This document shows, piece after piece, positions 46,783-62,000 of a stretch of 64,000 nucleotides of DNA. Source of the stretch: Megachile rotundata (taxonomy: Eukaryota > Arthropoda > Insecta > Hymenoptera > Megachilidae); the NCBI RefSeq assembly GCF_050947335.1, contig NC_134985.1:17909190-17973189 (forward strand), given 5' to 3'. Numbering within the stretch: the stretch's first letter is position 1; each line of letters starts with the position of its first letter. Under the pieces are notes generated by a model. It was not told the origin of the DNA. It saw only the letters and a list, made by a program, of their open reading frames with translations, and did not search any database. The position numbers and the translations under genes were made by a program.

Positions 46783-48183
46783 TTTTCAGTCAAATTTCTG
46801 AAAGGAATAAAGTAATATAACATTCAATGATGTTTAATAAAGATACATAATATGTAAATAGTCTACTTGAAGTAAAATGCTAAAATGATATTGCAGTAGC
46901 AACAAAGATGATGCTAATATATTGAAAACGGTTAAAAATATAATATATCAGCTAAGCCGGAAAAATTTGAAGTTCGAAGCCGACCTCTTATTACCAAAAT
47001 AGTAAGCGAATCGCAGGTTTCATACAATTGTGTAAAGCGACATGAAATATATCATTATGTTACTTGAATCATATTTATTTATTGTTTGTAGTAAATATTG
47101 ACTTTATAACAATATTTTATTCTATCTTGGAATGATGGGTTGTTAACTTACATCGACTTTACATGAAAGCAAACATAACCGTTATAGGAACGCGTTAATA
47201 GTAATACACTGGAACTTATTATATTTGTATACCTACAAATAGATAAAACAATGACGTTATGATTGTTTTAAGTCACGCTAAATGATATTAACTACGATAT
47301 TTGCTCCGCAACACCTGCAGAGCAAATTGAAAACGTTTTACTTTACATTCACACGTTCAATCGAGAAAATACTTCGACGTTTCTATTCCCTCTAGAATTT
47401 TAGTGGTACTTTATAGATGGCGTAGTAACAAGATATTATATTTCTTCTACTGCGATAATGTATTCGAAATAAGATTTGAATACGATTTTATTCGTATATT
47501 AGATACATAAATTTAATTAAACGATTCTGCCGCGTTTAAAAAAGATGCAAATATATATGATTTTACATGAACTTCTACAAAAGAAAAGGAAAACTATACT
47601 TTGAAACTTTAATTTTTCGTTAATGTATAAAAATGAATGGGAGAAATAATGCGTATAAAATTACGCTGAAAAAGAAACAACTTATGTAATAGTTCATACT
47701 TCGCTAATTAATAAATAATAAGCTTCATGAAATACATTCAGTTTTCGTTTTGCTACTGCAAAAGAACGTGGATCTTTTAAAAGTTTCTACGAGTCTCTTA
47801 TATATTTCATGCTCGATTAAAGTAGTATTCGCGCTAAGTCTATATTTTGTTAGTCGAGGTATTTGTATCGTGTGTTTTATTTAAAAATTGTCCACATTTC
47901 TGTTTAATCGCTAAAAGAGAAAATAATAATAATAATAACAAAATAATGTATATGTATCTTTTATGATATTAAATGTAATTTCACGTATTATTTTTTATTT
48001 ACGACAGTGTATATACAGTTCAATCTATTCGTCAGAAAATCAGTGCAGAACACGCAAATAAAGAGAACTAACATACTATCGCGTTTACGCACTTACGTAG
48101 TCATCTACGTTATTTGAACTTATTACGATCAATTAAAACTATCGACGAGAAAAGGTTTTAAATGTGATTACAGCGTAGAAAGA
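46783..48183. other. Divergent intergenic region, PRPF8 to S6 kinase
   Basis: 1.4 kb of AT-rich DNA holding both promoters and 5' UTRs. No coding exon or clear regulatory motif stands out. Any non-coding 5' exons cannot be placed by eye. Confidence 0.45.
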
Positions 48184-50708
<2,525 letters not shown>

Positions 50709-52660
50709 ACACCACACAGTACGTTCAAATGATATGGACAAAAAAAAACTCGAATGATGTATATAAATTTACTAATAGATCATGTTTAGTGATTTATATG
50801 CATAAACATACGAGAAAATGTTGAACTTTTATCTTAGGCTCAGTAGAACCGAAGAACATTTTCTAGCTTACTTATTTTTGTTGTTTCAATAATCTAAATG
50901 TCACATTTAGGGAATATAATGCAATTTACTTACGTATATAAATATTTAGAAACACATGATTCTAAACGTCAAAAGGAGTTTACGCTTATAGAGCAGTGGT
51001 GCTACTCCTGTACAAATCTTATGTAGGCCTGTTCTAATGTGACTGACGATTATTTATGGTGTAAAGAATTAAAATATGTATTTTCATTATGTAAATATAT
51101 GTAGGTATCTAATAATAACAAGTACATTCTTTTTTGAAAAAGACGCTATACCGTTGAAAGATATAAAAAATATTTTTGATGTAAAATACAGTCCCGTCAT
51201 TGCAATTACTAATTCAGATTTTTAAAATGTTCACTGCTAGTATATAAAAATTAGATCGATAAGATTATTTAATTTAAATATATTGAAAAATTTCTCTAAA
51301 CGAAACGTTAAAGAATGTACTGTTACTTTCGAGTTACTTTTTTGTAAAAATCACAAATTCAATTACTTATTCATTTAACTGTATAATTTTAGAAGGAGTG
51401 TTTATAAATACGTACATTCCAAACTTATTTAAGTGTTTTGTATAAACGTAATATGGAATTCGTGCGGATTATGTTGTGTAGATTAGAACGTCGAATTTAT
51501 TTAGACTCGGTAGTCTTGTTTTGTTATAAAATTAATTTACTTTAATGATATGTTATTCGATAAAGAAAAGATAATATTGTAAACATAAAACCTACACTGA
51601 TCTTTGTTACAGTAGAATCGGAGACAAAGTCGATCAATCAAATTAATTTTGCTTTTGCCAAGAATAGTGATCTATTAATAAATTGCAGTAGCTGGTCGTA
51701 TCTTTTCCGCCAAATAATCCGATTCTACTCCGTGTAATCATGGTGAAAGTGACAATTACATGAAAAAATTTAAACTGCCCAAGTGTTCACAGCTACCAGC
51801 TGAATAGTATTTAACTTTACATAGAAAAATATATGCACACTCGCACAGGCACGCGTGTGTAGTGAATAAGTATAAAATTCTTGTTAATAGTTGTGTTATA
51901 AAAGAAAAATATTAAGGGTGATAAATTGATACTTTGTAAAATAAATATATGCATAAATATATACATTATACATATACATCTGTATATTACACATATATAC
52001 ATGTATATGTATGTACATTTCAAAGATACAAAAATGCTCTCTCGTTTGTTTGGGCTCGATATGTAATCGAACGTTTTACTTCTATACTTTCTGTAACAAA
52101 ATTATGATGTAAAGAAATGTACGTTCTAATTTTAAATACGTATGCGTATATGTCTATTTAAAATAATCTATCAGCAACATTGTACTATAATTTAGTTAAT
52201 ATTTTACCTCGTTTTTGTATATATAATGTTTAAATATTTATCAACGAGTATTCTGAGGCAATTTAAAAACAAAAAATTGAGTGATTAATATTATTATTAG
52301 AACATGTATTGGAATATCAGTTTTACAATTAGAATAGTACAATTCTCGAGAAATATTTATCAAAGAATTTTTTTTACAATTGTTTTCCGCATAAAACATT
52401 TATAAAAGTTGTACCGTTATAGATTTAAAACGATGCTAACGTTTTAAATCAATTATATGTATAGTTTAGTAGTATAATTAGCAATTATGTTCGTGTTCAA
52501 TCGTATTTTCTCTTGCACGTAGATAAAAAATGTACATGCGTACGGTTTTGTTTTATTCGTGTATTCTGTGCTCTGTATTAACAGTAAATATAGGTGCGCG
52601 CATATACATATATGACATTTAATCAAATTTATTATATACTTTCAACATATAGAAACAATT
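50709..52660. other. Convergent 3' region of S6k and CIR1
   Basis: About 2 kb, AT-rich, probably mostly the long S6k 3' UTR. TA/CA-rich low-complexity runs occur at about 51930-52020. A reverse AATAAA at 52552-52557 suits CIR1. No gene recognised. Confidence 0.5.
52552..52557 (-). terminator. Polyadenylation signal of CIR1
   Basis: TTTATT on the plus strand, AATAAA in the CIR1 sense, about 104 bp past the CIR1 stop. Confidence 0.45.
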
Positions 52661-54354
52661 TTAAAACCGTCTGATTTTCTTTCTATCTTCGTGGTCACTA
52701 CTCTTATCCTCGTTAAATACTGTAGCTTTCCTTTTCTTATAAGTAGAATCTCTATGTTTGCTTTTCTCTCCATCCGCTTTACGTGATTTTTTGTATTTAT
52801 TCTTTTTATCATATTTAAAGTCATTTTCTCCCTTTCGACTCTTTGTTTTATTTTTGTCTTTCTTTCGACGATAATGCCTCGCGTTGTCGTTTGACATGGA
52901 ATCTCCTTTTTCCTTCCTCTTCGTCTTTCTCTTCTTCTTCAATTTTTTTGACGTTGAACCATTAGAAATTTTATCCATATTATTCATACTGTTTTTACTA
53001 CTGTCTGTATTGATACTAGTACTAGTACTGCTACTGCTACTGCTGCTACTACTAGTACTACTGCTGCTACTACTACTGCTGCTGCTGCTACTGCTGCTGC
53101 TGCTGCTACTACTGCTGCTGCTGCTACTGCTACTGCTGGTACTTATACTTCTTTTTCTGCTCCTGCTACTGGTACTACTACTGGAACTGCTATTGTTATC
53201 CTTATCGTTGTAGTTTTTAGTTTTACGTTTAGTTTTTCTTTTCTTTAATTTTTGTTTTGCTGTCTTTTTGTTTCTTTTTTCAAGTTGCTGTAATTTCCTG
53301 TAATCAATGTTTCCCAAGTTAATTTTGTATAAATAATTGTATGTTGTATAAGTACAGAAGAAACTTACTTTAGCAACTTTTTCTTTTCTCTCTTGGAGAG
53401 TGTCTTTAAAAATGAGATTTCTGACTGTTCCTCATCGTCTGAAACCATAAGATGTTCATGCTCAGGAACCCGTAAATGTTGCTGGGCACTTAGAGCAGAT
53501 CTGTGTACAACATAGATTATTTTAGATAAAGAATTCAGTTACAAAGAAAAGTGGTATTTGGTACTTACTTCTTAAGCGCTAGACCATCTTCTCTCATTTG
53601 TTGAACTAGTGTTAACGCGTCTGGAGCTGATGGAGTTTGGGAATTATTTGCCATTACTACACTCATTGCTTGGCTATACAATGGACATTCTTTATCTGTA
53701 AAATTAGATCCATAATCATAATCAGTTTACTTTAATTATATATTTTGATGCCATCATATGTTACTGTTATGGTTATACAAACCTGTATTTATGTGCCCCC
53801 ATTTGTGACATTTAATACAACGTACATTACGTACTTGAATACCAAATGGTTGATCTCTTATTTCACTATCCCCTTTACAATAACTTTCTCTCGGTGCATT
53901 ATATTTACGTTGCCACTCGAATTTATATTCTGGCTCATTATCTTCTTTTTCTCTTTCCTTTTTTGCACCAGGTGGTGGTTCATACATAAAATTTACACTT
54001 AGTTTATCCTTGCTTTCTTTACTTAATAAAGCTCTGCAACAAATACAGTAAAAATGTTAAAAAATAAATTCTGAATTTGGTTACTGAGGAAGGCATTATT
54101 GTAATCACTTGTTATTATGAAGATCCTGTTCCTTTTCATATTGAACACGTAATTCTTCTTGTTTTTTCTTATAAGCCTCGGCTTGTTGTTCGGCCATCCA
54201 TACCTGATGAAAAAGAAATTGCGAATTAAGTCGCACATAACAGAGTCAACCTATAAAAATATGCAAACAAAAGATGCTTACTCGTTTCAAATTATCCCGA
54301 GATGCTGGATGGAAGAACTTTTTACACATATAATTATTAAATCCTTTCCCCATT
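52661..54354 (-). CDS. CIR1: Corepressor interacting with RBPJ 1 (CIR1)
   Basis: About six exons; start at 54354-54352 ([19 protein letters not shown]), stop at 52663-52661. The N-terminal CIR domain is highly conserved ([19 protein letters not shown], then [13 protein letters not shown]). It is followed by [18 protein letters not shown], a CCHC-like zinc knuckle (C-x2-C-x4-H-x6-C). [19 protein letters not shown] block and a [20 protein letters not shown] coiled, basic region come next. The last exon (52661-53317) is Lys-rich around a long serine tract from an AGC/AGT repeat. In vertebrates CIR1 links the Notch effector CBF1/RBPJ to SIN3-HDAC corepressors and also associates with splicing factors; nuclear. 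The tail length will vary between alleles because of the repeat. Confidence 0.93.
53014..53192. repeat. Trinucleotide microsatellite encoding poly-serine in CIR1
   Basis: About 180 bp of near-continuous ACT/GCT on the plus strand, AGC/AGT in the CIR1 sense, giving runs of Ser with a few Thr and Arg. It also creates an artefactual poly-leucine open frame on the plus strand. Confidence 0.9.
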
Positions 54355-54852
54355 TTGTTTTTCTAGGTATATAAACACCTTCCAATATTCAATACAAAAT
54401 TTACGCTCCTAAAGCTTCAACGATCGAGTGCTACGCTTGTCCCTAACGTCAAGAAAGGTTAGGTTAGCACAATCGTGAAGGTGGCAGTGTTACGTCAAGT
54501 TTTTCTCAGCTGCAATATCGTATTTTATATAAGATAAAAATTGTAAAAAAGGAAAAACATGGAGATAATTTAATGACACGTCATAATATTAAAGATACAG
54601 TGGATTTTTAATATATATCCTTGAAATCTCAGTGACTAAAGTTATTCGATGAAGTTGACATATGAATAAGGTTAGAATTCGCTTCAAAACCAAAATCAAA
54701 TTTGGAAAGGACAAGTATCTTTCTTAACAAGTATTATCAGAATACATTATAAAAAGAAGATATTTAATAGAACCAGTGAAATACATTTTCAACGGTGTGT
54801 CTGCTGAAAATCGTTTAGCAGCTGGCCAGTTAATAGTACAATTTCAAATGCA
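54355..54852. promoter_or_regulatory. Divergent promoter region between CIR1 and sesquipedalian
   Basis: 498 bp between two outward-pointing start codons. Contains a GC-richer patch with GGTTAGGTTAG at 54457-54467. The start-proximal ATG at 54848 for sesquipedalian is followed at once by a stop, so the real start is 54853. Confidence 0.45.
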
Positions 54853-55578
54853 ATGAAAATAAACGAGAAAAACATGGTAGCTTTCGCGACTTCGGCAACA
54901 CCAGTAGATCGTGAAGGTTGGTTAAATAAACGCGGGGAATTAAATCGAGGCTATCAAAGAAGATGGTTCGTTCTTAAAGGAAACATATTATTTTATTTCG
55001 ATCGACGAGGTGACAAGGAGCCAATAGGTATGATAGTTCTTGAAGGTTGTACCATTGAACTAGCCGAGGATGAAGAACAATTTGGCTTTCAAATTGTATT
55101 TCACGGTCCAAACAACAGGAACTATGCGCTCGCAGCAGAATCTCAGGTAAAATTATTTAGTAAAATTTTATATAACATCGGTAATAATTTACGTAGAGTC
55201 AATACGATGATATAATTTCAGGAATCTATGGAGCAGTGGATGAAAGCTTTGGCATGCGCTAGTTACGATTATATGAAGTTAATGGTAGCGGAATTACAAA
55301 GACAGTTAGACGCGGCAGAGGAAGAAACAACGATGGTAACGGTGCCTTCTCAATCGCCTAAAGCACCCCCTAGGCAGCGACATAACCCTTTTAACAGATC
55401 AGAAATGCATCATCGTTCGCAAAGCGTTAGATCTGCGCCTGGCAGAACAGAAAATATCCCAAGGACGAGGATAACGTTCCGCGAACTGCACACTATGTAC
55501 GGCAGAAGAATTTTGGCGGATTTAAACGAATGGAGGCATACGAGAAAAGCTGCGGAGGCTCCGTTGATTAGTTTTTAA
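54853..55578 (+). CDS. PHETA1: Sesquipedalian (PHETA family), PH-domain endosomal protein
   Basis: Two exons (54853-55146, 55222-55578) sum to 651 nt, 216 aa, slightly shorter than mammalian PHETA1/2. A PH domain spans about residues 15-120 (GWLNKRGELNRGYQRRWFVL near its start, EQWMKALACASYDYM at its end). A short coiled stretch (MVAELQRQLDAAEEE) and a basic/Pro-rich linker follow. The C-terminus carries the F&H motif FRELHTMYGRRIL, the binding site for OCRL and INPP5B phosphatases. Sesquipedalians act in endosome-to-Golgi and recycling traffic. Vertebrates have two copies and insects usually one, so the numeral in the symbol is nominal. An upstream ATG at 54848 opens a two-codon frame that overlaps the true start. 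Confidence 0.93.
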
Positions 55579-56075
55579 TTACGCCTCGTATGATTTATAA
55601 TCTGTAAATATTTAACGGGAAATACGAGTCGGTACTTATCGAACATTATTCGAACGTATCATTTATTTTTGTAACAGTAAAACTGGCGAACGAAATATTC
55701 CGGTCGCTGTTAGAACGTCGAGAAATTATCGCGATCGTAGGTATAACGAAAAATGTACTCGAATTACGAACGTTTACATGTTTAACCCAAAGCGTAAGTA
55801 ACATAAGTGGAAGTAATCGTGTACAAATATTACGAGACGTTACAAATAGACAATTATTATTTAAGTAAGAAAACTTGAATCGCAAGTCGTCGTACGTATA
55901 CGTTGCGGTTAACTAAATAACATGAACCAAATACAGAATAATAGGAATACCAGTTTGCTCGAATGAAATGCTTGATAATGCGCACCAATCTTTTGTATTA
56001 AATATTTTATTGGAATACTGATTTTTTGTGTAAATTAAAAACTGATTAAAGTAGACAAACAATGTAGAATACAGA
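55579..56075. other. Convergent 3' region, sesquipedalian and hobbit
   Basis: 497 bp between converging stops. A reverse-strand AATAAA (56006-56011) ends hobbit. Nothing else recognised. Confidence 0.5.
56006..56011 (-). terminator. Polyadenylation signal of hobbit
   Basis: TTTATT on the plus strand, AATAAA in the gene's sense, about 65 bp after its stop codon. Confidence 0.55.
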
Positions 56076-59000
56076 CTACTTAAACTTAAAGACACCTTTT
56101 TTTCTCGCGTCACCCGGTAAATGTCTTGCACCTAACAGAAGTCGAGCTTTATCTTCCTCTTGCGGAGCTGATTCTTCCTGCGGACCTCTAGGCTTGATCT
56201 GTAATTTCTGTTTAATAGCTTGACTCAATATCACTCGCCTAGAATCACTTTTCATTGCTAAGAGAAGATCCAGCCATGTCCAAGTGACGTTATGATACTC
56301 CAATGTAGGTATTACCAGAGCAAAGTCACGGACATCTTCCAAATTTTTTTCTTTATTTCCCTGTACAAAAGAAGGCGGAAAGGTTTAGAGTACATTAGTC
56401 TGCTTCTTTGAAATAATTCTTCTCGTAGATATAGTACCTTGTAAGATACGCGAACGGGTACTTCCGGTATTTTAATGTATATGAACAACTTATTTTTATC
56501 TGCCCTTTCTTTCATCTTTTCTACGTCGTCTCTCCTTTCGATGGGTACGTAGAAAGAAGAATCCCGTTGTGGTGCTGGTGGTTCCTCTATTCCTTCAGGA
56601 TCCCTCTCAGGAAAACAGAACTTAAGCATCGTATTGAAAAATTTTTTTGTTAGTCCTAAAAGGAAAGAAACATGAAAAATTAAAAATAGTATCAAGGGTC
56701 ATATAAGATTTATATAAGGATTGAACGGTTACCTATCGTTAAAGGAACTACGTTAATTTCAAAATGTTCTTTCACTGATATCCCAGCAACCGGTGCCTTC
56801 TCCCTACAAAAAACTCGGAGAGCTCTTTGCCTATCAACAGGCATATTACTTTGTAACTCTGTAGGCGTCAGTACTTCTGTATAGGCTTGATTCGGTAATA
56901 AATTAGTCATCCTAACGTATCCTAACTCGAGGAGATGTTCGACGGAGTCGTCGGTCTTGCTGGTTTTAGTGTACAAGAAGTTAGTCAAAATAAGATCAGC
57001 AATACCCAGCTGACCGTCTGCATCCGTCAATCGCCACTGCGCGTGTTTGAAGCAGATTTCAGCGACTCTGGCGACCGCAGCCGGTTTATCTTTCAACGTG
57101 GTAGAGGCCGTTGTTGGAGCAGTCGTTTCTTTGTAACAGCTTAACATCACGTCGAGTTCTTCCGCCTTTGCGGCAAGTTGTTCTTTGCATTCGAAAACTC
57201 TCGCTTCGAGTCGCTCCATTTCGGCGAGCAATTCAGGACCAGATTCTTCAGCGAGAGCCTTTTGCACCAAGTAGGTTTCACGTTCCAGTCTCCTTAATTT
57301 CGCTACTAAGCCGCGCACGGTATTCTGTAGTTGTTGAATAGGTCGTTTTTGATCCTCGACCGAATGCAATTGCAACTGAAATCTCATTCTCTGTAACCTT
57401 TCCGACGCTTCTTTTCGTCTCGGTTCTACATACAGCAGCAAGTTATTCACGATGTCCAGGATCATAGCATACTGCAACGAGTTAGTACACACGTCCAAAT
57501 CGTGATGCATCAAGGTAAATGCGTCAGCCGCCGATAGTTCCTTCCTCTCCCACGGACTGACTTCTTCTCTCGGAGGCGGAGGAACTTGATCAATCGATCC
57601 AACATCTAAAGCTTGGCCATAGCCGACGTAGAAGAACTCGCATTTACATCTCGAAACGATTCGTTGCAGCTGATGCTGAGGACCACCGCCACCTCCAACG
57701 GTTTGGCTCACTACTCCCCCGACGCTCTGACCGGAACCTACCAGCGCCGGTACATCCGGCAAGCCAGCTATCACCGTCGAGTCCTTCTCCTATTAAGTTT
57801 AACAGTGACCAACAGGGATCTTTTCGTCAGGTTACTCTTTACCTTTTGTTTGCTTATACCTTACTTAAAATCTAGCTTGCGAGTATTAACAACTTACTTG
57901 TATATTATCCAAAGTCAACCACATTATATTGTCGTCGATATTCTCGTCGATGTTGGCGCTGACGGTCGCATAATATTGCATGCACTCCAGCGACCCGACC
58001 CACGTTGTCTTCGACACTAAGGTTCTTTCTTTCCATACAGGTTGATGGACCCTTTGTAAGATCTCGGCTTTAGCTGCCGATAAGATGACGTATCCTCTCG
58101 TCTCGATACCTTTCAGTAACACCTGACTGTTCACCAAAGCGACTGTGGAAAGAACTCAGATTAATCATGTGATACTAATTTTGATATGATAATAGTAGGA
58201 AATCGTACTTAGCCAATTTTTATGCAACACGTCGTCCTGATGACAAGCTGCTAAACCACGCAGTTGCTGACCCCTCGTTTGTACCGAGAGGTCATCGCTG
58301 AACGCTACAGGTTTGTTCGCAGCTTCCGCTATTAATCTCTGCAGCATCCCAACAGCCTCTCCTTGCTGCGGTTTCGTCGCGGACGTCGAATTGATCTGCG
58401 TCGTCGCGTTTTGTACTTCAACGGCTCTAGTTCGGTGATTCTTGTGCGACGAGGAGCTTTCCCTGTGGAAGCCTTTCAGAGCAGCGGTGGAGAGATTCTT
58501 CTTTAGCTGTTGAGTCTTTATGAAGGAATCAAACAACGCGAACGCCACGTCTCTGTTCGTTTTTGTCCAGGCTCCTTTGAGGTCGTGCACGGCCAGCCTG
58601 TGTGTGGGGGTGTCTCCACTCACTCCAACCACCATGGCCTCTCTTCCGTAACTGACCCTGGCTACACTCAAACAGTAACATTTTTCAACAGGTTGCCGCA
58701 ATGAAGTGCTTTCCTTGTCTTCTTGCAACGCGCTTTTCAACCAGATCTCCGCGTCGCTTAGCTCGCAGTTCATGTACACCACTGACCATTCCGCTCGCGG
58801 TCGGTGTATCAAACCGTCGCCGATCGGATGCAAGAATAAATTATGTTCGCTACTGCATGCCACTCTACCGCCGGTTACCTCGAAACCTCGCTGCATCGCG
58901 AACGACATCCAGTAACTAACGTGGAACCGATGAAACGCCAGAGTTAGCCGTACTTTTCTGTAATGTCTGCTGAGCTGCTTTCTCCTAGGCCGGATGTTTT

Positions 59001-62000
59001 TGAACAGCGGTCCCTTCCTGGTCGGTCTGGTCGCTCCCGATAAGATGAATTTCAGATTTTCAAACCACCTTAGGGTACTGCCGTAAAGTAACGCCGTTGG
59101 GGCACTCGCTAAAGCCGGAGACCCGGTTGGTTTTGTTTCGAGTGAAAGGCTGACGTTTAGATTCTGCGAACGAAACGCTCTGAATGAATCGTGTTCCTGA
59201 TTACTGGAGTACTCGGGCAATCGATCCGGGGCACAAGGTATAGCAGCATGATGATCTCTCGGGTCTCCTAAACAAACCCACGCTAATTTAATGCTTAAAC
59301 GAACGTTCGGTAAATGCAGTAACCTGCAGTCGTCGTATTTGCTGGCCGTGCGAACATAAACGTCTAAGTCTCCTTTCACGATGATTCTTCCTTGAGTCCA
59401 ATCGAGTTCCAGCCCGGTCCATGTGAGCTCCATCTCTTCCGTGGTGTTATACGGATCCAAGGAACCGTGTAATAAGACTGTCAGCTGCTTCACGCAAAGT
59501 GTTAGTCTTCCGTGCAGAGCCAATCGCATCTTATCCCAGAACGGTAATGGAGGACTCGGGTCTCTTGAAGGGTGTAGTATCTTCTCGAAGCTGAGATTAC
59601 ATTGCGCTACTACCGGCTCCCAACAGGGACCAAACGCGTATCGGAATTTGTCGATGTCCCAATTCAGATCGTGATAGTACTTCAGCGAGGTCATGCCTCT
59701 TTCTACCACAATGTCCTCCCAAGGTGCACCGATTTCGATTCTGACCGTCCGCCTGGCTCTCGGTGGTGCCAGAGCTTCGGCGCCGGCCAGTCTTCCCCAT
59801 ACGCTTAAACTTTCAACCAGCAGCAAGGGTTGCGGGAAGTCTCGTAACTGCAGCTTCCATTCGGCGCACTTCAGGCTAATTCCTCTGACCCAGAGCGCGC
59901 TGAACTCCAAACCATCCTCGGGCCAAGGAGTCTCTGCGTCCATTTCTCGAAGAGCCTTCGTCGCGTTCTCTGTTCCGTCGATCGATGGATCAGCCAAGGC
60001 CAATATTTCGATGTCCAACATAGACCAGGCGAACAGTCGTGTTCTAGCGGGACCGGCGCGTTGCATTTGCTTCCATCTTTGTACGTAAATCTCGGCGTTT
60101 TTCTTGTTCAAACTGGCGTACAGTTCTTCGACTTTCCCCTGGGGAAGTAACAAGTGTGTTCGACAAAGTTCCTGTACTTTCGCATCGAGCATCGCTTGCC
60201 GTTTCAAACTTTCCTTGTACTCGTCCTCCAATAGTTCGTAATTATCCCTCAAGCGTACTTCGAACGGGTCGTCGCTCACCTCAAATACCCACACTTTGAT
60301 CTGTAATTTTGTATGAACGCGTTTAAATTAACATCCTCAAGTGATTGAACACGTCACACACATATGTACCTTTATAATCAAATCGCAGGGTAAGGGTTTT
60401 TCTTTTCTTCCGCTCGAGTCCGAATGGATTTCCTTCAACCACTTCCTTATACTGAACAGTTCATTTTGAATCGCGTCCGTAAACTGATGTTCGTACGGGA
60501 AACAAGCTTTCACCGATTCGATGTTGAGCATCCAAGTCCGATTCCAGTCCAAAACGAACCCTTCATTGCTCTGTCTTTCTAACCGCACTTCCATGTTATC
60601 GAACACTTGAATCAATTCAAAACCTTCGATCATGATTATGTCGGCCATGTCCAAGGTAACGCGCACGTAATTCAGCTTCCACTCTCCTTGCGACCAACGC
60701 AACTGATCTGACGAAAGTTCCAAAAAGTGTTTCGGGGAGATATCTATGGATAGACTGATTCCGTTTGTGGCCAGGATATCTATTGTTCGCTTCTGCTTTT
60801 CCATTGCTTTGTCTATTGATGAAATTTAAATACGTATCAATTGTAATCCAGAAACAGTATAAAGAATGAACATGTTAAGATGAAACTGTGTACCATTAAC
60901 TGTACCTTGAATATTGATCGTCGATGCATCCTGACCTATGATGGATCTGAAGTCTGCAGACTCTAACCAAAGTTGCAACAGTCGCAGATGCAAATTTGGA
61001 CTCCACGCCAAACTAGTACCATCCAAACTAATATTTATAGTCTCAGAAGTGACAGCACCTTTGCATTTTCTTATAGCTAGGAAAGGATGTGCTAACGCTT
61101 GTGCGTGTTGGCAAATGATCGGTTCATTTTTGTTCAACGTTATTGCGCTTACACCCTCTGTTACAGCCACTAACCGCTTCGCACTGTGTTCTACGTTTGC
61201 AGTATCCAAACGCACCATAACAGATACTATGAACGAGAAGAATATTGCAGTTATTCTGCTTAGGATAAGCAATCGATACAAATTATATACGTACAATTAT
61301 TTTCTGCAATAAAGAATAAATTACAGTTCGTAATCTTCAAATTTAATTGAGCAACGCTGTCCGAATCTTTGGTCCTCTTCGTCGTTTCAGTTCTTCTGCT
61401 ATACTTTTGACAACATCTGAGAAAAATTTTGAAACAAATATGAATATCGACAAGTTTTCTCCAGTTGATAAGATTATGTTCGAAAGGGCGGTTACTTGTA
61501 AGCCTCTTCAAGAAATCTGGCAAGTTCTAGGCTCCATTCAGTTACGAGGGTATCAACGGCAATCCCTATGGCATTGGTACGCGTCGTAGCTAATAATACT
61601 CCAACCGATAAAGGTGTTCCCCATTGATGAGACGTTTCCAAACTAACGGTGTTACTTCCATTTAAGGTACAATACAACGATTCCACTACTAACTCTGTAT
61701 TCCAACCATCGATGGTTTCTAAAATAGTTAAACAATCAATAAATATCTATTCTCATCGTGGTTCAGATAATATAAGTGACATGCCTGTAAGCGTGTTTAT
61801 AGAAAATTTCATATGAGCTACTCCACATGAAGCTTCGTGAACGTCTAATAACTTGACGCATAAGGACGAATCGTACAGCTCAGTGTTCACTCTTATATCC
61901 GACCATGGCAATTTATTTTTGAATGTCATGCTGCCCATAGATCTTGGAACTTCATTATCAGTAGTGCATAATACAGTCTCCCAGTCTTTATGGTCGTAAA

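Noticed and set aside
52884..53213. Plus-strand open frame of almost pure leucine
   Set aside because: It is the antisense of the serine microsatellite in CIR1.
54457..54467. GGTTAGGTTAG, resembling the insect telomere repeat TTAGG
   Set aside because: Only two units in a promoter; far too short to be telomeric and common by chance in insect promoters.
58510..60088. Several plus-strand open frames of 60-130 codons
   Set aside because: They lie opposite the long GC-rich hobbit exon and show no domain; coding shadows.
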